From Aequorivita sp. (GTDB lineage Bacteria; Bacteroidota; Bacteroidia; Flavobacteriales; Flavobacteriaceae), in contig JAUYGY010000036.1 in NCBI GenBank assembly GCA_030690315.1, positions 232,953-296,952 on the forward strand: a stretch of DNA of 64,000 bases. Direction: 5' to 3'. Each line of letters begins with the position of its first letter. The first letter of the stretch is position 1. Under the pieces are notes generated by a model. The model did not search any database. It worked only from the letters and a program-made list of their open reading frames with translations, and was not told the DNA's origin. A program made the position numbers and the translations under genes. Positions 46,263 through 54,033 of the stretch are shown here, one piece after another.

Positions 46263-46841
46263 ATGGATTTAACAGAAGGCACTGAAGAGAAAAAAATAAA
46301 TAGAGCGAAAAAAAACATACTCTGGTTTGGTATTATTAGCTTGACTATGAGTTTTGCTGGACTTACCAGCGCCTATGTGGTAAGCAAAGAAAGACCGGAT
46401 TGGATTACAGCTTTTGAAATTCCACAGGCCTTTTACATTAGTCTTGTATTGATAATTGCAAGCAGTATTACCATGCACCTCGCTTTAAGAAAGATCAAAA
46501 AAGAACAAAATAAGCTAGGAATGATCCTTTTGATAACCACATTTTTGTTGGGGGTATTGTTTGTCATTTTTCAATTTGTTGGATTTTCCAAAATCATTCA
46601 GAATGGGTATAATTTCACCGGCCCAACAAGCAGCATAACCACTTCATTTATTTATTTGGTAGTGTTGTTGCACGTGGCACACGTTTTTGCAGGGCTTATA
46701 TCGCTACTGATTGTAATTTATAATCATTTTAAACAGAAATATAAAAACGGTAAAACTCTGGGGGTGGAACTGGCCGCTACTTTTTGGCATTTTGTGGACT
46801 TAGTGTGGATTTACCTGTTTATATTTTTGTATTTTGTTTAA
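46263..46841 (+). CDS. coxC: Cytochrome c oxidase subunit III, short form
   Basis: A 192-residue protein with five hydrophobic helices: ILWFGIISLTMSFAGLTSAY, then AFYISLVLIIASSITMHLAL, and the end WHFVDLVWIYLFIFLYF. The final WHFVD(L)VW motif identifies heme-copper oxidase subunit III. It lacks the N-terminal two helices of the classic seven-helix form. A second, longer subunit III gene follows at 46982. Both probably join the CoxBA enzyme encoded at 22665-25585. Confidence 0.9.
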   Translation: MDLTEGTEEKKINRAKKNILWFGIISLTMSFAGLTSAYVVSKERPDWITAFEIPQAFYISLVLIIASSITMHLALRKIKKEQNKLGMILLITTFLLGVLFVIFQFVGFSKIIQNGYNFTGPTSSITTSFIYLVVLLHVAHVFAGLISLLIVIYNHFKQKYKNGKTLGVELAATFWHFVDLVWIYLFIFLYFV

Positions 46842-46945
46842 CCTTGAACTCTGTTTTTAAAGCATACACTTAACATCAAACTATGCTATTTGGGTAGATT
46901 TTCTCTAAATTAATAATTGATGTTTCGTTAAATAAAAATTAAACG

Positions 46946-46953
46946 TATTTTTG
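46946..46953 (+). promoter_or_regulatory. Putative -7 box for the second subunit III gene
   Basis: TATTTTTG matches TAnnTTTG and lies 28 bp before the ATG at 46982. The 140-bp gap between the two subunit III genes therefore may hold an internal promoter. The candidate -33 TTG at 46917 is 26 bp away, too long for confidence. Confidence 0.4.
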
Positions 46954-46981
46954 AACCTTATTTAAAAACCTATTTCTTTTT

Positions 46982-47965
46982 ATGGAAGCTACCGTTGTTA
47001 AAACAGGTACCGAAGGAAAAACCTGGGGTGGTGGAAACTATCCGCTAAAAGCCAGTTATGGCAAAATGATGATGTGGTTTTTCATCGTTTCTGATGCCTT
47101 AACATTTTCAGGATTTCTCGCCGCTTATGGAATGTCCCGATTCAAATTTGTGGACGCTTGGCCCATCCCCGACGAAGTTTTTACCCACTTTCCGTTCCTT
47201 CACGGGGTAAATGCGCCAATGTACTACGTGGCTTTTATGACCTTTGTTTTGATCTTTTCATCTGTAACTATGGTTTTGGCTGTAGATGCGGGCCATAAAA
47301 TGAAGCAGAATAAAGTAATATTTTATTTGTTTCTCACCATAATTGGGGGTCTTATTTTCTTGGGTTCACAGGCCTGGGAGTGGGCAACATTCATTAAAGG
47401 CGATTATGGAGCTATTGAAACTAAAGGCGGACAGATTGTACAATTCCTTGATAAAGGTGGCGAGCGAGTGGCTCTTCGTGATTTTGCTGCATTAGCTACC
47501 ACAGAACGCACTGAACAAACAGAGGAAAGTGGAATTTGGTTCAAAAACGAATCGGAATACTACCCGAGTGTATCTTTTGAACAAGTAAAAGCAGGCTTCC
47601 TTGCCAATGATAATCTTTTGGTAAGAATTCAACATAAAGATGAACACGGGCATCACATTATACTAAACCGTGAAGAATCTATTGCAAAGGTTGTTAATGA
47701 TGGCAAAATGGTTGTGGAAGGCGCAAACCTTCGCAATAATGAATACGGGCATCCGCTATTTGCAGACTTTTTCTTTTTCATTACAGGCTTCCACGGCTTC
47801 CACGTATTTACGGGGGTATTGCTTAACTGTATTGTGTTTTTCAATGTAATAATAGGCACCTATCAGCGCCGCGGCCATTATGAAATGGTTGAAAAAGTTG
47901 GACTCTACTGGCACTTTGTGGATTTGGTATGGGTTTTTGTATTTACATTCTTTTATCTTGTATAG
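46982..47965 (+). CDS. coxC: Cytochrome c oxidase subunit III, long form with extramembrane insert
   Basis: A 327-residue protein with the same fold and the same WHFVDLVWVFVFTFFYL end as the gene before it. Between the third and fourth visible helices it carries a ~95-residue polar insert (~145-245, from IKGDYGAIETKGG to NEYGHPLF). The helices around it, FFIVSDALTFSGFLAAYG and FFFFITGFHGFHVFTG, are normal. Two successive subunit III genes are a recurrent Bacteroidota arrangement, as far as I recall. The insert should sit outside the membrane; its job is unknown. Confidence 0.9.
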   Translation: MEATVVKTGTEGKTWGGGNYPLKASYGKMMMWFFIVSDALTFSGFLAAYGMSRFKFVDAWPIPDEVFTHFPFLHGVNAPMYYVAFMTFVLIFSSVTMVLAVDAGHKMKQNKVIFYLFLTIIGGLIFLGSQAWEWATFIKGDYGAIETKGGQIVQFLDKGGERVALRDFAALATTERTEQTEESGIWFKNESEYYPSVSFEQVKAGFLANDNLLVRIQHKDEHGHHIILNREESIAKVVNDGKMVVEGANLRNNEYGHPLFADFFFFITGFHGFHVFTGVLLNCIVFFNVIIGTYQRRGHYEMVEKVGLYWHFVDLVWVFVFTFFYLV

Positions 47966-47983
47966 ATTTCAATATTTTAAAAA

Positions 47984-48373
47984 ATGGCACACGATCAAGC
48001 ACATAAATTAGCAATCTTTAGAGGGACTTTAAAGTTCAAATCAAACGTCTCCAAAATTTGGGGGGTTTTTGTAATACTTTCCATCGTTACTACCGTAGAA
48101 GTTGCTTTGGGTATTATTCGCCCAGCCTTTTTGGTGGAACATCACTTTTTGGCGCTGAAACTTCTAAACTGGATCTTTATCCTGCTTACGCTCTTTAAAG
48201 CCTATTACATTACTTGGGACTTTATGCACATGCGCGACGAAACCACCGGTTTGCGAAGAGCAGTAATCTGGACTACGCTGTTTTTGATAAGTTATTTGGT
48301 GGTGCTGCTGCTAATTGAAGGCGATTATATTTATGAAGTTTACAAAGTTGGTTTTATAAAATTCAACTTTTAA
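47984..48373 (+). CDS. Cytochrome c oxidase subunit IV family protein
   Basis: A 129-residue protein with three hydrophobic helices (IWGVFVILSIVTTVEVALG, LLNWIFILLTLFKAYYI, VIWTTLFLISYLVVLLLIEG) and the signature LFKAYYITWDFMHMRDE, as in prokaryotic COX4/CyoD-type subunits. It begins 18 bp after the long subunit III gene and is followed by a terminator, so it ends the ctaB-cox group. Confidence 0.9.
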   Translation: MAHDQAHKLAIFRGTLKFKSNVSKIWGVFVILSIVTTVEVALGIIRPAFLVEHHFLALKLLNWIFILLTLFKAYYITWDFMHMRDETTGLRRAVIWTTLFLISYLVVLLLIEGDYIYEVYKVGFIKFNF

Positions 48374-48390
48374 ACTGTTAGAAAATTTAT

Positions 48391-48420
48391 AAAAAAAACC
48401 CTCTCGTGAGGGTTTTTTTA
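48391..48420 (+). terminator. Intrinsic terminator after the subunit IV gene
   Basis: AAAACCCTC (to 48403) pairs with GAGGGTTTT (from 48408) around a TCGT loop, with long A and T tracts on either side. It lies 18 bp after the stop codon. Confidence 0.92.
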
Positions 48421-48428
48421 TAGTTTGT

Positions 48429-48475
48429 CCGGTCGAGTCTTTCGGCTTCGCTCAAGATAAACTAAAGTCGAGACC
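48429..48475. repeat. Degenerate copy of the TCGAG palindromic repeat family
   Basis: GGTCGAGTC at the left and GTCGAGACC at the right flank a 29-bp centre with CGGCTTCGCTCAAG. The ends resemble GTCTCGACTGCGCTCGACC in the copy at 26863-26931, but pairing is imperfect. It lies between the convergent cox group and the FG-GAP gene. Confidence 0.5.
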
Positions 48476-48494
48476 TCTTTGAATGGTAAAGCGC

Positions 48495-49868
48495 CTATTC
48501 CTTTATCACTTTAATTACTTGCTCGCCTTGATTGGTTTCCAATTTTAGGTAATACACTCCTGTTGAATAATGGGTAAAGTCGATTTGTGAAACCTCGCCT
48601 TCTTTTGTGAGCAATATTCTTCCAAAAGTATCGTAAATACTAGAGTTCGTTATTAGAGTATGCGCTTGTTTATGTATAAACAAAAAATTACTTACTGGAT
48701 TGGGATAAACTTTAATAGTGGTTATTTCATTTTCTTCGACACCCAAAATAGTAAAGTTTTCATACCAAGCTATTTTATCATCATTCTGTGAAGAGGAAAT
48801 TACGTCCAAATCCCCATCATTGTCTATATCGGCTGCAATGACTGAACGTGCAAATTGAACCTCGGTGCTTATAATATTTTTAGAACCAAAAGCGCCTAAC
48901 CCATCAATATTTTCAATCCAGACCACTTCGCCATCAAAAGCTCCTCCACTCGTGGTCAGGATGTCGTTATCCCCATCATTGTCTAAATCTGCGGAATAAA
49001 TAGACCAAACATCGATTGGATAATCAGCAATTATTATTTCAGCTCCAAAATTACCCATTCCATCATTTTCATACCACACTACTTTATCTGCTCCGGAAAC
49101 TGCGGCAATCGCTACTACATCCATATCATTATCTCCATCTACGTCAATCGCATAAATTGGCCCTATGGCAAAATTACTTGTATCAATTAACTGAGGGGCA
49201 CTAAAATTCCCTAGTCCATCCAAGTTTTCATACCACGACAATGTTACTGACGGTCCCGAATTCGATCCGACTATATCTAAGTCACCATCTCCATCTATAT
49301 CAGCAATATGTATAGCTCGTGCAATTGGGGCAGCGGCATTGATAACCCTTAAAGGACCAAAGCTTCCATTCCCATCAATATTCTCAAACCAAGAAATACC
49401 TGTATTATCAGAACCAGACACCACGTCCATATCACCATCCCCGTCTATATCTGCGGCTATTACGATATAGGCACCATCCATGGAAGTGGAAATAATTTTT
49501 TGGCTACTAAAATTTCCTGCACCATCTAAATTTTCATACCAAACTACCAAGCCGTTAAAATAGGAAACTGCAAGAACATCCATATCTCCATCTCCATCTA
49601 TATCTGACGTATGAACATGTATTGTGTCAGTTAAAAAAGCAATTATATTTTGAGGTCCGAAATCACCATTGCCGTCCATATTTTTATACCAAGTAAGGTT
49701 GTTGCCAAACTTGTTTGCAGATAGCACGTCCACATTTCCATCACCATCTAAATCTGCCGCACAAATAATTCGCGAACCATCGGCCTCTGCGGTAATGATA
49801 CGTTGCGGGCCAAATTGCGAATAGCCGTGAAAATAAAAAAACAGGAATATGTATAATGAATATTTCAT
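48495..49868 (-). CDS. Secreted FG-GAP/VCBS repeat protein with type IX (type A) sorting domain
   Basis: A 457-residue protein with a signal peptide (~1-17). It has about eight repeats of ~42 residues containing 'ADIDGDGDMDVV' Ca-binding loops alternating with 'WYENLDGxGNF' strands, i.e. a FG-GAP/VCBS beta-propeller. The last ~75 residues are a T9SS type A domain: IKVYPNPVSNFLFIH, YDTFGRILL and YYLKLETNQGEQVIKVIKE. It should be exported and surface-bound or released through the SprA-dependent system encoded in this window. Family function is often binding; no enzyme domain is seen. Confidence 0.92.
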   Translation of the reverse strand: MKYSLYIFLFFYFHGYSQFGPQRIITAEADGSRIICAADLDGDGNVDVLSANKFGNNLTWYKNMDGNGDFGPQNIIAFLTDTIHVHTSDIDGDGDMDVLAVSYFNGLVVWYENLDGAGNFSSQKIISTSMDGAYIVIAADIDGDGDMDVVSGSDNTGISWFENIDGNGSFGPLRVINAAAPIARAIHIADIDGDGDLDIVGSNSGPSVTLSWYENLDGLGNFSAPQLIDTSNFAIGPIYAIDVDGDNDMDVVAIAAVSGADKVVWYENDGMGNFGAEIIIADYPIDVWSIYSADLDNDGDNDILTTSGGAFDGEVVWIENIDGLGAFGSKNIISTEVQFARSVIAADIDNDGDLDVISSSQNDDKIAWYENFTILGVEENEITTIKVYPNPVSNFLFIHKQAHTLITNSSIYDTFGRILLTKEGEVSQIDFTHYSTGVYYLKLETNQGEQVIKVIKE

Positions 49869-49996
49869 TTTTTAAATATATAAAATATTAAACCTGATAA
49901 AATAAAAGTTGCTGTTATTTCGACTATAGACCGAACTATTTAAATAACGAAATTTTTTTTTAAATCATCAGCAAATTAAAATTTACCCTCAAAATA

Positions 49997-50027
49997 TTGC
50001 CCAACCCCCTTTTACCCTGTATTTTTG
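49997..50027 (+). promoter_or_regulatory. Promoter of the oxidase-assembly gene group
   Basis: TTG at 49997-49999, 20 bp, then TATTTTTG at 50020-50027. The transcript would start about 40 nt before the ATG at 50073. The in-frame ATG at 50025 overlaps the -7 box, which favours the later start. Confidence 0.6.
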
Positions 50028-50072
50028 CAAACCTGCCAGCCCTATTTTGGCTGGAGCAAAAAAAACTGCAAA

Positions 50073-50720
50073 ATGAAAAAGTATTTAGTGCTCGGCATCC
50101 TTTTTTTACTGCCCATTACGGCCTACGTTTTTTTTTCTTTAAGTACAAATTATTTTAAACAGCTTCCCGTTTTAACACCTTCAGTTAAAGAATTGAATGG
50201 CTTTAAAACCCTCGACGGAGCAACCGTTCAGCTAAAAGACCACATTACGGTTTTAGGTTTCTTCGGAAGCGATCTCGAAGTGCACAGGGCTTATGCTTAC
50301 AATCTTGCCCATAAAATATACACCAAAAACCATGGCTTTAATGAATTTCAGTTTGTAATTCTTTTGCCAAAGGGAACAGAGGCCCAGGCCCAAAACATTG
50401 AAGAGAAATTGAAACAGATTGCGCCTACGGATTCTTGGCATTTCGCTTTCGGAACGGAGGAAGAAATCAATAATGTTTTTCAGTCGCTAAAATCAAACCT
50501 TGCGTTGGACCCAAATTTCTCTACTCCCTATGTTTTCATAATCGATAAGGAAAGAAACCTACGCGGAAGGGATGATGACGATGATGAAGGCGTTATGTAC
50601 GGTTTTGATTCCAGCACTATTGCCGAAATAAACAACAAAATGAGTGACGATGTAAAGGTGCTTTTGGCAGAATATAGACGTGCTTTAAAAAAATATAATA
50701 CCGCTGATAGGGAAATATAA
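50073..50720 (+). CDS. Thioredoxin-fold-like membrane-anchored protein, SCO neighbour
   Basis: A 215-residue protein from the ATG at 50073 (MKKYLVLGILFLLPITAYVF), with one N-terminal anchor. The rest has a thioredoxin-like pattern (VLGFFGSDLEVHRAYAYNLA, QFVILLPKGTE, YVFIIDKERNLRGRDDDDDE), but the CxxC or CxxxC redox site is absent. The five-Asp run and the DDDKE-like loop are notable. It lies before SCO and DUF420 genes, which suggests a role in copper handling or oxidase assembly. I know of no assigned function; the fold call is inference. Confidence 0.7.
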   Translation: MKKYLVLGILFLLPITAYVFFSLSTNYFKQLPVLTPSVKELNGFKTLDGATVQLKDHITVLGFFGSDLEVHRAYAYNLAHKIYTKNHGFNEFQFVILLPKGTEAQAQNIEEKLKQIAPTDSWHFAFGTEEEINNVFQSLKSNLALDPNFSTPYVFIIDKERNLRGRDDDDDEGVMYGFDSSTIAEINNKMSDDVKVLLAEYRRALKKYNTADREI

Positions 50721-50732
50721 CCTCAGGAAAAA

Positions 50733-50770
50733 AGAACAGAGAACAAAGAGTAAAGAGCAAAGAACAAAGA
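50733..50770. repeat. Heptanucleotide tandem array (AGARYAA), 5.4 units
   Basis: Units AGAACAG, AGAACAA, AGAGTAA, AGAGCAA, AGAACAA and AGA follow without gaps. The array starts 12 bp after the stop of the 50073-50720 gene. It is one of several unrelated heptad arrays in the window. Confidence 0.8.
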
Positions 50771-50803
50771 TTTATTGGTTATGAGTTATGAAATTTGTGC
50801 TAT

Positions 50804-50884
50804 AGCATCAACAGTATCCATAGTATCCATAGTATCAACAGTATCAACAGTATCCATAGCATCCACAGCATCCACAGCATCCAT
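50804..50884. repeat. 9-bp tandem array, nine units
   Basis: Nine contiguous units fit AGYATCMAY: AGCATCAAC, AGTATCCAT (twice), AGTATCAAC (twice), AGTATCCAT, AGCATCCAC (twice), AGCATCCAT. The array ends six bases before the ATG of the SCO gene at 50891, so it would form most of that gene's immediate upstream region. Copy-number change could alter spacing to the start. Confidence 0.9.
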
Positions 50885-50890
50885 TAAAAA

Positions 50891-51514
50891 ATGAAAAAAA
50901 ATTATTCATACATAGGCATTTCATTCATCATTTTGATCTTCGGTATTTGGGCAGTGCCTAAAATTATCAAATCCCTTTCAAAACCAGATCTTGCCACGAT
51001 TGGTGCTGTTCCCGCATTCAGCTTTACGGACCAAAACCAAAAAACCATCACCAACGAAACTTTCAAAGGCAAGGTATATATTGTTGAATTTTTCTTCACT
51101 ACCTGTCCGTCCATTTGCCCGATTATGACTGAAAATATGATTAAGATCCAAAACGACTTTTTGGGAAATCCGAAAGTTGGAATTGCGTCTTTTTCCATTG
51201 ATCCGGCCCACGATACACCCCAAGTTTTAAAGGAATATGCCGAAAATAAAGGAATAACAAAACCTCAATGGCATTTATTAACAGGTGAAAAGGAGAAAAT
51301 CTTTAAACTTGCCAATGAAGGTTTTAACCTGTATGTTGGTGAAGCTTCAGAAGTGGAAGGTGGTTTTGAGCATTCCGGGTTTTTTGCGCTTGTGGACCAA
51401 AACGGCAACATCCGCTCCCGAAAAGATGAACACGGAAACCCTATTGTTTATTATGATGGTTTGGAAGATAAAGGAATTCAAATGCTGAAGGAAGACATTA
51501 AAAAACTTTTGTAA
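50891..51514 (+). CDS. SCO1/SenC family copper-delivery protein
   Basis: A 207-residue protein with an N-terminal anchor (~8-25) and a thioredoxin-like SCO domain. The copper site TCPSICPIM gives C72 and C76, and H161 in FEHSGFFALV completes the CxxxC...H set; SIDPAHDTPQVLKEYA is the usual intervening loop. It assembles CuA in subunit II (coxB at 22665). Its start is only 6 bp after the 9-bp repeat array, and it is followed by DUF420 after 3 bp. Confidence 0.93.
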   Translation: MKKNYSYIGISFIILIFGIWAVPKIIKSLSKPDLATIGAVPAFSFTDQNQKTITNETFKGKVYIVEFFFTTCPSICPIMTENMIKIQNDFLGNPKVGIASFSIDPAHDTPQVLKEYAENKGITKPQWHLLTGEKEKIFKLANEGFNLYVGEASEVEGGFEHSGFFALVDQNGNIRSRKDEHGNPIVYYDGLEDKGIQMLKEDIKKLL

Positions 51515-51517
51515 ACC

Positions 51518-52045
51518 ATGGAAGCAACCCACGAAAAAACAAAAAACTACAATATTTGGATATGGCTTCTGTCCATCGCCATTCCAATTGCAGTTGCGGT
51601 TTTGTTTACGGTGAAAATTCCCGGGGTGGAACGGCTGGGTTTTCTCCCGCCAATTTATGCAACCATTAATGGAACAACAGCTATTTTATTGATAATAGCG
51701 GTAATCCAAATTAGAAAGGGCAACAGAAAAGCGCACGAACGGCTTATGAAGACCGCAATCCTATTTTCAGTTTTGTTTTTGGTAATGTATGTAGCCTACC
51801 ACATGACTTCCGATTCAACAACTTACGGTGGGCAGGGTTTGTTAAAATACGTTTATTATTTCATTCTTTTAACACATATTTTATTGTCAATCATCGTTAT
51901 ACCTTTTGTGTTGATAACCTATGTTAGAGCAATTTCGGGACAGTTTTATAAACACCGTAAAATTGCACGCATCACATATCCACTTTGGTTATACGTTGCT
52001 GTTACGGGTGTGATTGTTTATTTGATGATTTCGCCTTATTATTAA
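51518..52045 (+). CDS. DUF420 domain membrane protein
   Basis: A 175-residue protein with about five hydrophobic helices, beginning IWIWLLSIAIPIAVAVLF. It contains the DUF420 features AYHMTSDSTTYGG, YYFILLTHILLSIIVIPF and YKHRKIARITYPLWLYVAVTGV with conserved His residues, resembling CtaG/SenC-associated or cytochrome-like membrane proteins. DUF420 genes often lie beside SCO in oxidase-assembly groups. It follows SCO after 3 bp. Function is not established. Confidence 0.88.
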   Translation: MEATHEKTKNYNIWIWLLSIAIPIAVAVLFTVKIPGVERLGFLPPIYATINGTTAILLIIAVIQIRKGNRKAHERLMKTAILFSVLFLVMYVAYHMTSDSTTYGGQGLLKYVYYFILLTHILLSIIVIPFVLITYVRAISGQFYKHRKIARITYPLWLYVAVTGVIVYLMISPYY

Positions 52046-52112
52046 GAAAAGAGAAAAGAGAAAAGAGAAAAGAAAAAAGAAACTTGCAACTTGAAACCAG
52101 CAATCTGAAACA
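52046..52112. repeat. Heptad-structured spacer between DUF420 and the next gene
   Basis: Immediately after the DUF420 TAA come four GAAAAGA units and one AAAAAGA. In the same seven-base phase follow AACTTGC, AACTTGA, AACCAGC and AATCTGA, so the whole 67-bp gap up to the ATG at 52113 can be read in heptads. The second half is degenerate, with consensus near AAYYWGM. Confidence 0.7.
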
Positions 52113-52346
52113 ATGAAATCCAAAGTTTTTCTTATAATATTCCTTTTATTAATAACCGTCCTTCCAGCCGAAGCACAATGCGCCATGTGCCGTGCGGTTT
52201 TGGAAAGCGAAGAAGGAGGACAAACCGCTAAAGGCATCAACAACGGCATTGTTTATTTGATGATTTTCCCATATCTGCTCGTGGCTGGAGTGGGCTATGC
52301 AATTTACCGAAGCAGAAAAAAAGCACGCGCTGAAAAAACGGAATAA
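52113..52346 (+). CDS. Small CxxC membrane protein
   Basis: A 77-residue protein with a cleavable-looking signal peptide (FLIIFLLLITVLPAEAQ), then CAMC (C23, C26), a short polar loop, a transmembrane segment (IVYLMIFPYLLVAGVGYAIY) and a basic tail. It would place the Cys pair in the periplasm. The position after SCO and DUF420 suggests a part in copper delivery, redox reactions or oxidase assembly. I recognise similar unnamed genes next to DUF420 in relatives; function unknown. Confidence 0.75.
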   Translation: MKSKVFLIIFLLLITVLPAEAQCAMCRAVLESEEGGQTAKGINNGIVYLMIFPYLLVAGVGYAIYRSRKKARAEKTE

Positions 52347-52594
52347 TTTTCAATTGCTTTCTGTAACAAACTGGTGTTTTTAAAGTCTTATGAAAAACTG
52401 AGAACATTAATCTTTTCAAGTCTTAGCACAAGTTTCATATTTTAGGGTAGATTTCACTTTTAGTTTGTAAATCAATAGTTTTTCAGAATGATAGAAATAA
52501 AAAACCCTAACAATTCATATCATATAAAAAATAATTCACTTCAAGTTTGTAACGCATTCGCAATGCAAAAGACTCATTCAGCAACAGAAAACGT

Positions 52595-54031
52595 ATGAAG
52601 AAGTTAATCATTCTAATTTTTTTCCTCATTATAGGAATTTCATCGAACGCCCAAACTAAAAAATGGACCTTGGAAGAAGCCATTAATAAGGCTTTGGAAG
52701 AAAATATTTCGGTAAAACAAGGGCAACTTGATTTGGAACTTGCGGAAATTGACAAACTAAATGCAATTGGCAATTATCTGCCTTCGTTTAATATTTCCGG
52801 ATCCAATTCGTGGAATACCGGACTTACACAAAATATAACAACAGGTGTGCTCCAAAACCAAACAACCCGTAACTTTTCGGCCAATGCAACTGTGGGCCTC
52901 ACCCTTTTTGACGGTTTGAATAATTTACGGCAGGCCCAACGCGCCAAACTCTCAAAACTTGCAGCCCAGTACAACCTAAACCAGATTAAAGATAATACAG
53001 CTCTTTTGGTGGCGAATGCATATTTGGAAATTCTCTTCAACAAAGAAAATCTTGCAGTTATAAAGGCGCAGCACCAAATTACTTTGGAACAATTTGAACG
53101 GTCAAACCAATTGGTGGACGCAGGCTCCATCCCTCGTGGAGATTTGTTGGAAATACAGTCCACGTCGGCAAATGAAGAGCAGCGCATTGTGGTTGCCGAA
53201 AATAATATTCGTATTTCGCTCATAAACCTGGCGCAAATTATTCAAATAAAGGACTACGAAAACTTTGATATTGCAGAAACATCCTATGATGCACCATTAA
53301 CCGATATTACTGAAAAAACTCCGGAAGAAATTATAGCAAAGGCAAAATCGGAAAGGCCAGAACTACAAATTGCCGAGGCAAACATTGCCCTTGCGGAAAA
53401 GGACGTCCAGATTGCCCGAGGCAATTACTATCCAAACTTGGAAGGTTTTATAAATTACAATACGCGCGAATCTGGCGCCGACCGAATTTTGCAAGGCGGC
53501 ATAAATCCAAACGAGCCCACACAAGTAATTGGCCAGGTAGAGGAAACAGGACAAACGGTTGTTGCACCAAATTTTGCTTTGCTCACCAGCCCACCAGCCC
53601 CATTTTTTGAGCAACTGTATCTTAATGATGGAATTTCATATGGGCTTCAGCTAAATATTCCTATATTAAATGGATTTTCAACAAGGGCTTCCGTTCAGCG
53701 GAATTTAATAAATGTGAAGCGGGCAGAATTCCAAAAAGAACAGGCAGAGCTTGAACTGGAGTCTAATGTATATCAAGCTTATACCGATGTTTTGGGAGCC
53801 AGAAAAGCGTATGAAGCTGCTATGGTTGCCGTAAATGCCCAAGAACAGGCGTATCAATATTCAACAGACCGTTTTGATGTGGGATTGTTGAATTCATTTG
53901 ATTTCAGTCAAGCTAAATTTAGACTTGAAAATGCGCAAAGCGAGGCTTTACGCGCAAAGTATGATTATATTTTTAAAATTAAAGTGTTGGAATTGTACTT
54001 TGGAATTCCCGCAACCGAATTAAAATTTTAA
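52595..54031 (+). CDS. TolC family outer-membrane efflux protein
   Basis: A 478-residue protein with a signal peptide (LIILIFFLIIGISSNAQ) and the TolC fold. It has two long coiled-coil repeats with WTLEEAINKALEENISVKQG and TVGLTLFDGLNNLRQAQRAK in the first, and GLQLNIPILNGFSTRASVQR and FDVGLLNSFDFSQAKFRLEN in the second. It forms a trimeric outer-membrane channel. The adaptor gene follows after 2 bp. The preceding 248-bp gap shows no open frame or clear TAnnTTTG promoter. Confidence 0.93.
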   Translation: MKKLIILIFFLIIGISSNAQTKKWTLEEAINKALEENISVKQGQLDLELAEIDKLNAIGNYLPSFNISGSNSWNTGLTQNITTGVLQNQTTRNFSANATVGLTLFDGLNNLRQAQRAKLSKLAAQYNLNQIKDNTALLVANAYLEILFNKENLAVIKAQHQITLEQFERSNQLVDAGSIPRGDLLEIQSTSANEEQRIVVAENNIRISLINLAQIIQIKDYENFDIAETSYDAPLTDITEKTPEEIIAKAKSERPELQIAEANIALAEKDVQIARGNYYPNLEGFINYNTRESGADRILQGGINPNEPTQVIGQVEETGQTVVAPNFALLTSPPAPFFEQLYLNDGISYGLQLNIPILNGFSTRASVQRNLINVKRAEFQKEQAELELESNVYQAYTDVLGARKAYEAAMVAVNAQEQAYQYSTDRFDVGLLNSFDFSQAKFRLENAQSEALRAKYDYIFKIKVLELYFGIPATELKF

Positions 54032-54033
54032 GT

